20,720 nucleotides of DNA from Candidatus Aenigmatarchaeota archaeon (GTDB lineage Archaea > Aenigmatarchaeota > Aenigmatarchaeia > QMZP01), in the NCBI GenBank assembly GCA_003663445.1, contig QMZZ01000002.1, forward strand, positions 1 to 20,720. The letters run 5' to 3'. Below the pieces are notes generated by a model. That model was not told the DNA's origin and did not search any database. It saw nothing but the letters and a program-made list of their open reading frames with translations. Within the stretch, counting starts at the first letter, position 1, and each line of letters opens with the position of its first letter. Shown one piece after another: positions 20,631 to 20,720 of the stretch. A program made the position numbers and the translations under genes.

Positions 20631-20720
20631 GCTTCCTTCACCCATTTTTCGAACCTTTCTTCTGCCCTAACATCAAGGATCAAGAGGGCTGGAAGCTCGT
20701 AAGGATGGTTTTCCTTCAAC
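20621..20720 (-). CDS. cutA: CutA1-like divalent-ion tolerance protein (C-terminal part; start lies outside the window)
   Basis: The minus strand is open from the window edge to a TGA at 20623-20621 and reads LKENHPYELPALLILDVRAE and then a short end RFEKWVKEACG. The HPYE.P segment followed by a W at the final helix (YLxW in most, FEKW here) matches the C-terminal third of CutA1, a small trimeric protein. Its function in archaea is unclear. It overlaps the next gene's start and is probably in the same operon as porA. Confidence 0.8.
   Translation of the reverse strand, partial: LKENHPYELPALLILDVRAEERFEKWVKEACG

Noticed and set aside
1..20720. CRISPR array, transposase or integrase genes, attachment sites
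   Set aside because: No regularly spaced long repeats and no reading frame resembling a recombinase or transposase were seen on either strand.

Overview
The window comes from an archaeon. It carries archaeal-only or archaeal-type translation genes (aIF2-beta, eL34, eL14, aEF1-beta with its usual zinc-ribbon partner, RtcB RNA ligase). Codon choice favours AGA, AGG and ATA, and many genes have an A/T-rich TATA-like box only about 25 nt ahead of the start codon, as in leaderless archaeal transcripts. The metabolism implied is anaerobic and fermentative. I cannot place the lineage more precisely; the dense packing would suit a small-genome or uncultured archaeal group, but that is inference. There are no tRNA or rRNA genes, CRISPR arrays or recognisable insertion sequences, and no gene-free stretch reaches 300 bases.

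Layout. (1) 1-2282, plus strand: an AT-rich block with an ArsR-type regulator overlapping a TauE/SafE exporter, then a 365-residue protein of unknown function. (2) 2292-4166, minus strand: rtcB and aIF2-beta. (3) 4196-11169, minus strand: an energy-converting group 4 [NiFe] hydrogenase operon (30-kDa/NuoC-like, NuoL-like, NiFe large subunit, HyfE-like, NuoN-like, small subunit, NuoH-like, 2x[4Fe-4S] ferredoxin and a HypA-like protein lacking its zinc domain). The hydrogenase maturation protease lies on the opposite strand inside the operon. (4) 11170-12406: a structured intergenic leader and ftsZ. (5) 12449-14016, plus strand: ADP-forming acyl-CoA synthetase beta subunit, eL34, eL14 with a long Lys/Pro/Glu tail, and a cysteine-rich DUF3795-like protein. 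(6) 14162-16267: a short amino-acid-kinase-fold protein, a 66-residue orphan, aEF1-beta with its zinc ribbon, a rhomboid protease and a small zinc ribbon. (7) 16245-19211, minus strand: a MacB/LolCDE-like ABC exporter operon with a secreted three-repeat Ig-like partner. (8) 19249-20720, minus strand: pyruvate:ferredoxin oxidoreductase alpha subunit, a small DUF4406/DUF7768-like protein and the end of cutA.

How it fits together. Pyruvate oxidation (PorA) would yield acetyl-CoA and reduced ferredoxin. The acyl-CoA synthetase would turn acetyl-CoA into acetate plus ATP. The membrane hydrogenase would reoxidise ferredoxin with H2 release coupled to ion pumping. The most unusual points are the zinc-domain-less HypA, a Glu-to-Lys change at the key TM5 site of the NuoL-like subunit, and the region between the hydrogenase operon and ftsZ, with three GGGGGC boxes about two helical turns apart and two perfect hairpins.
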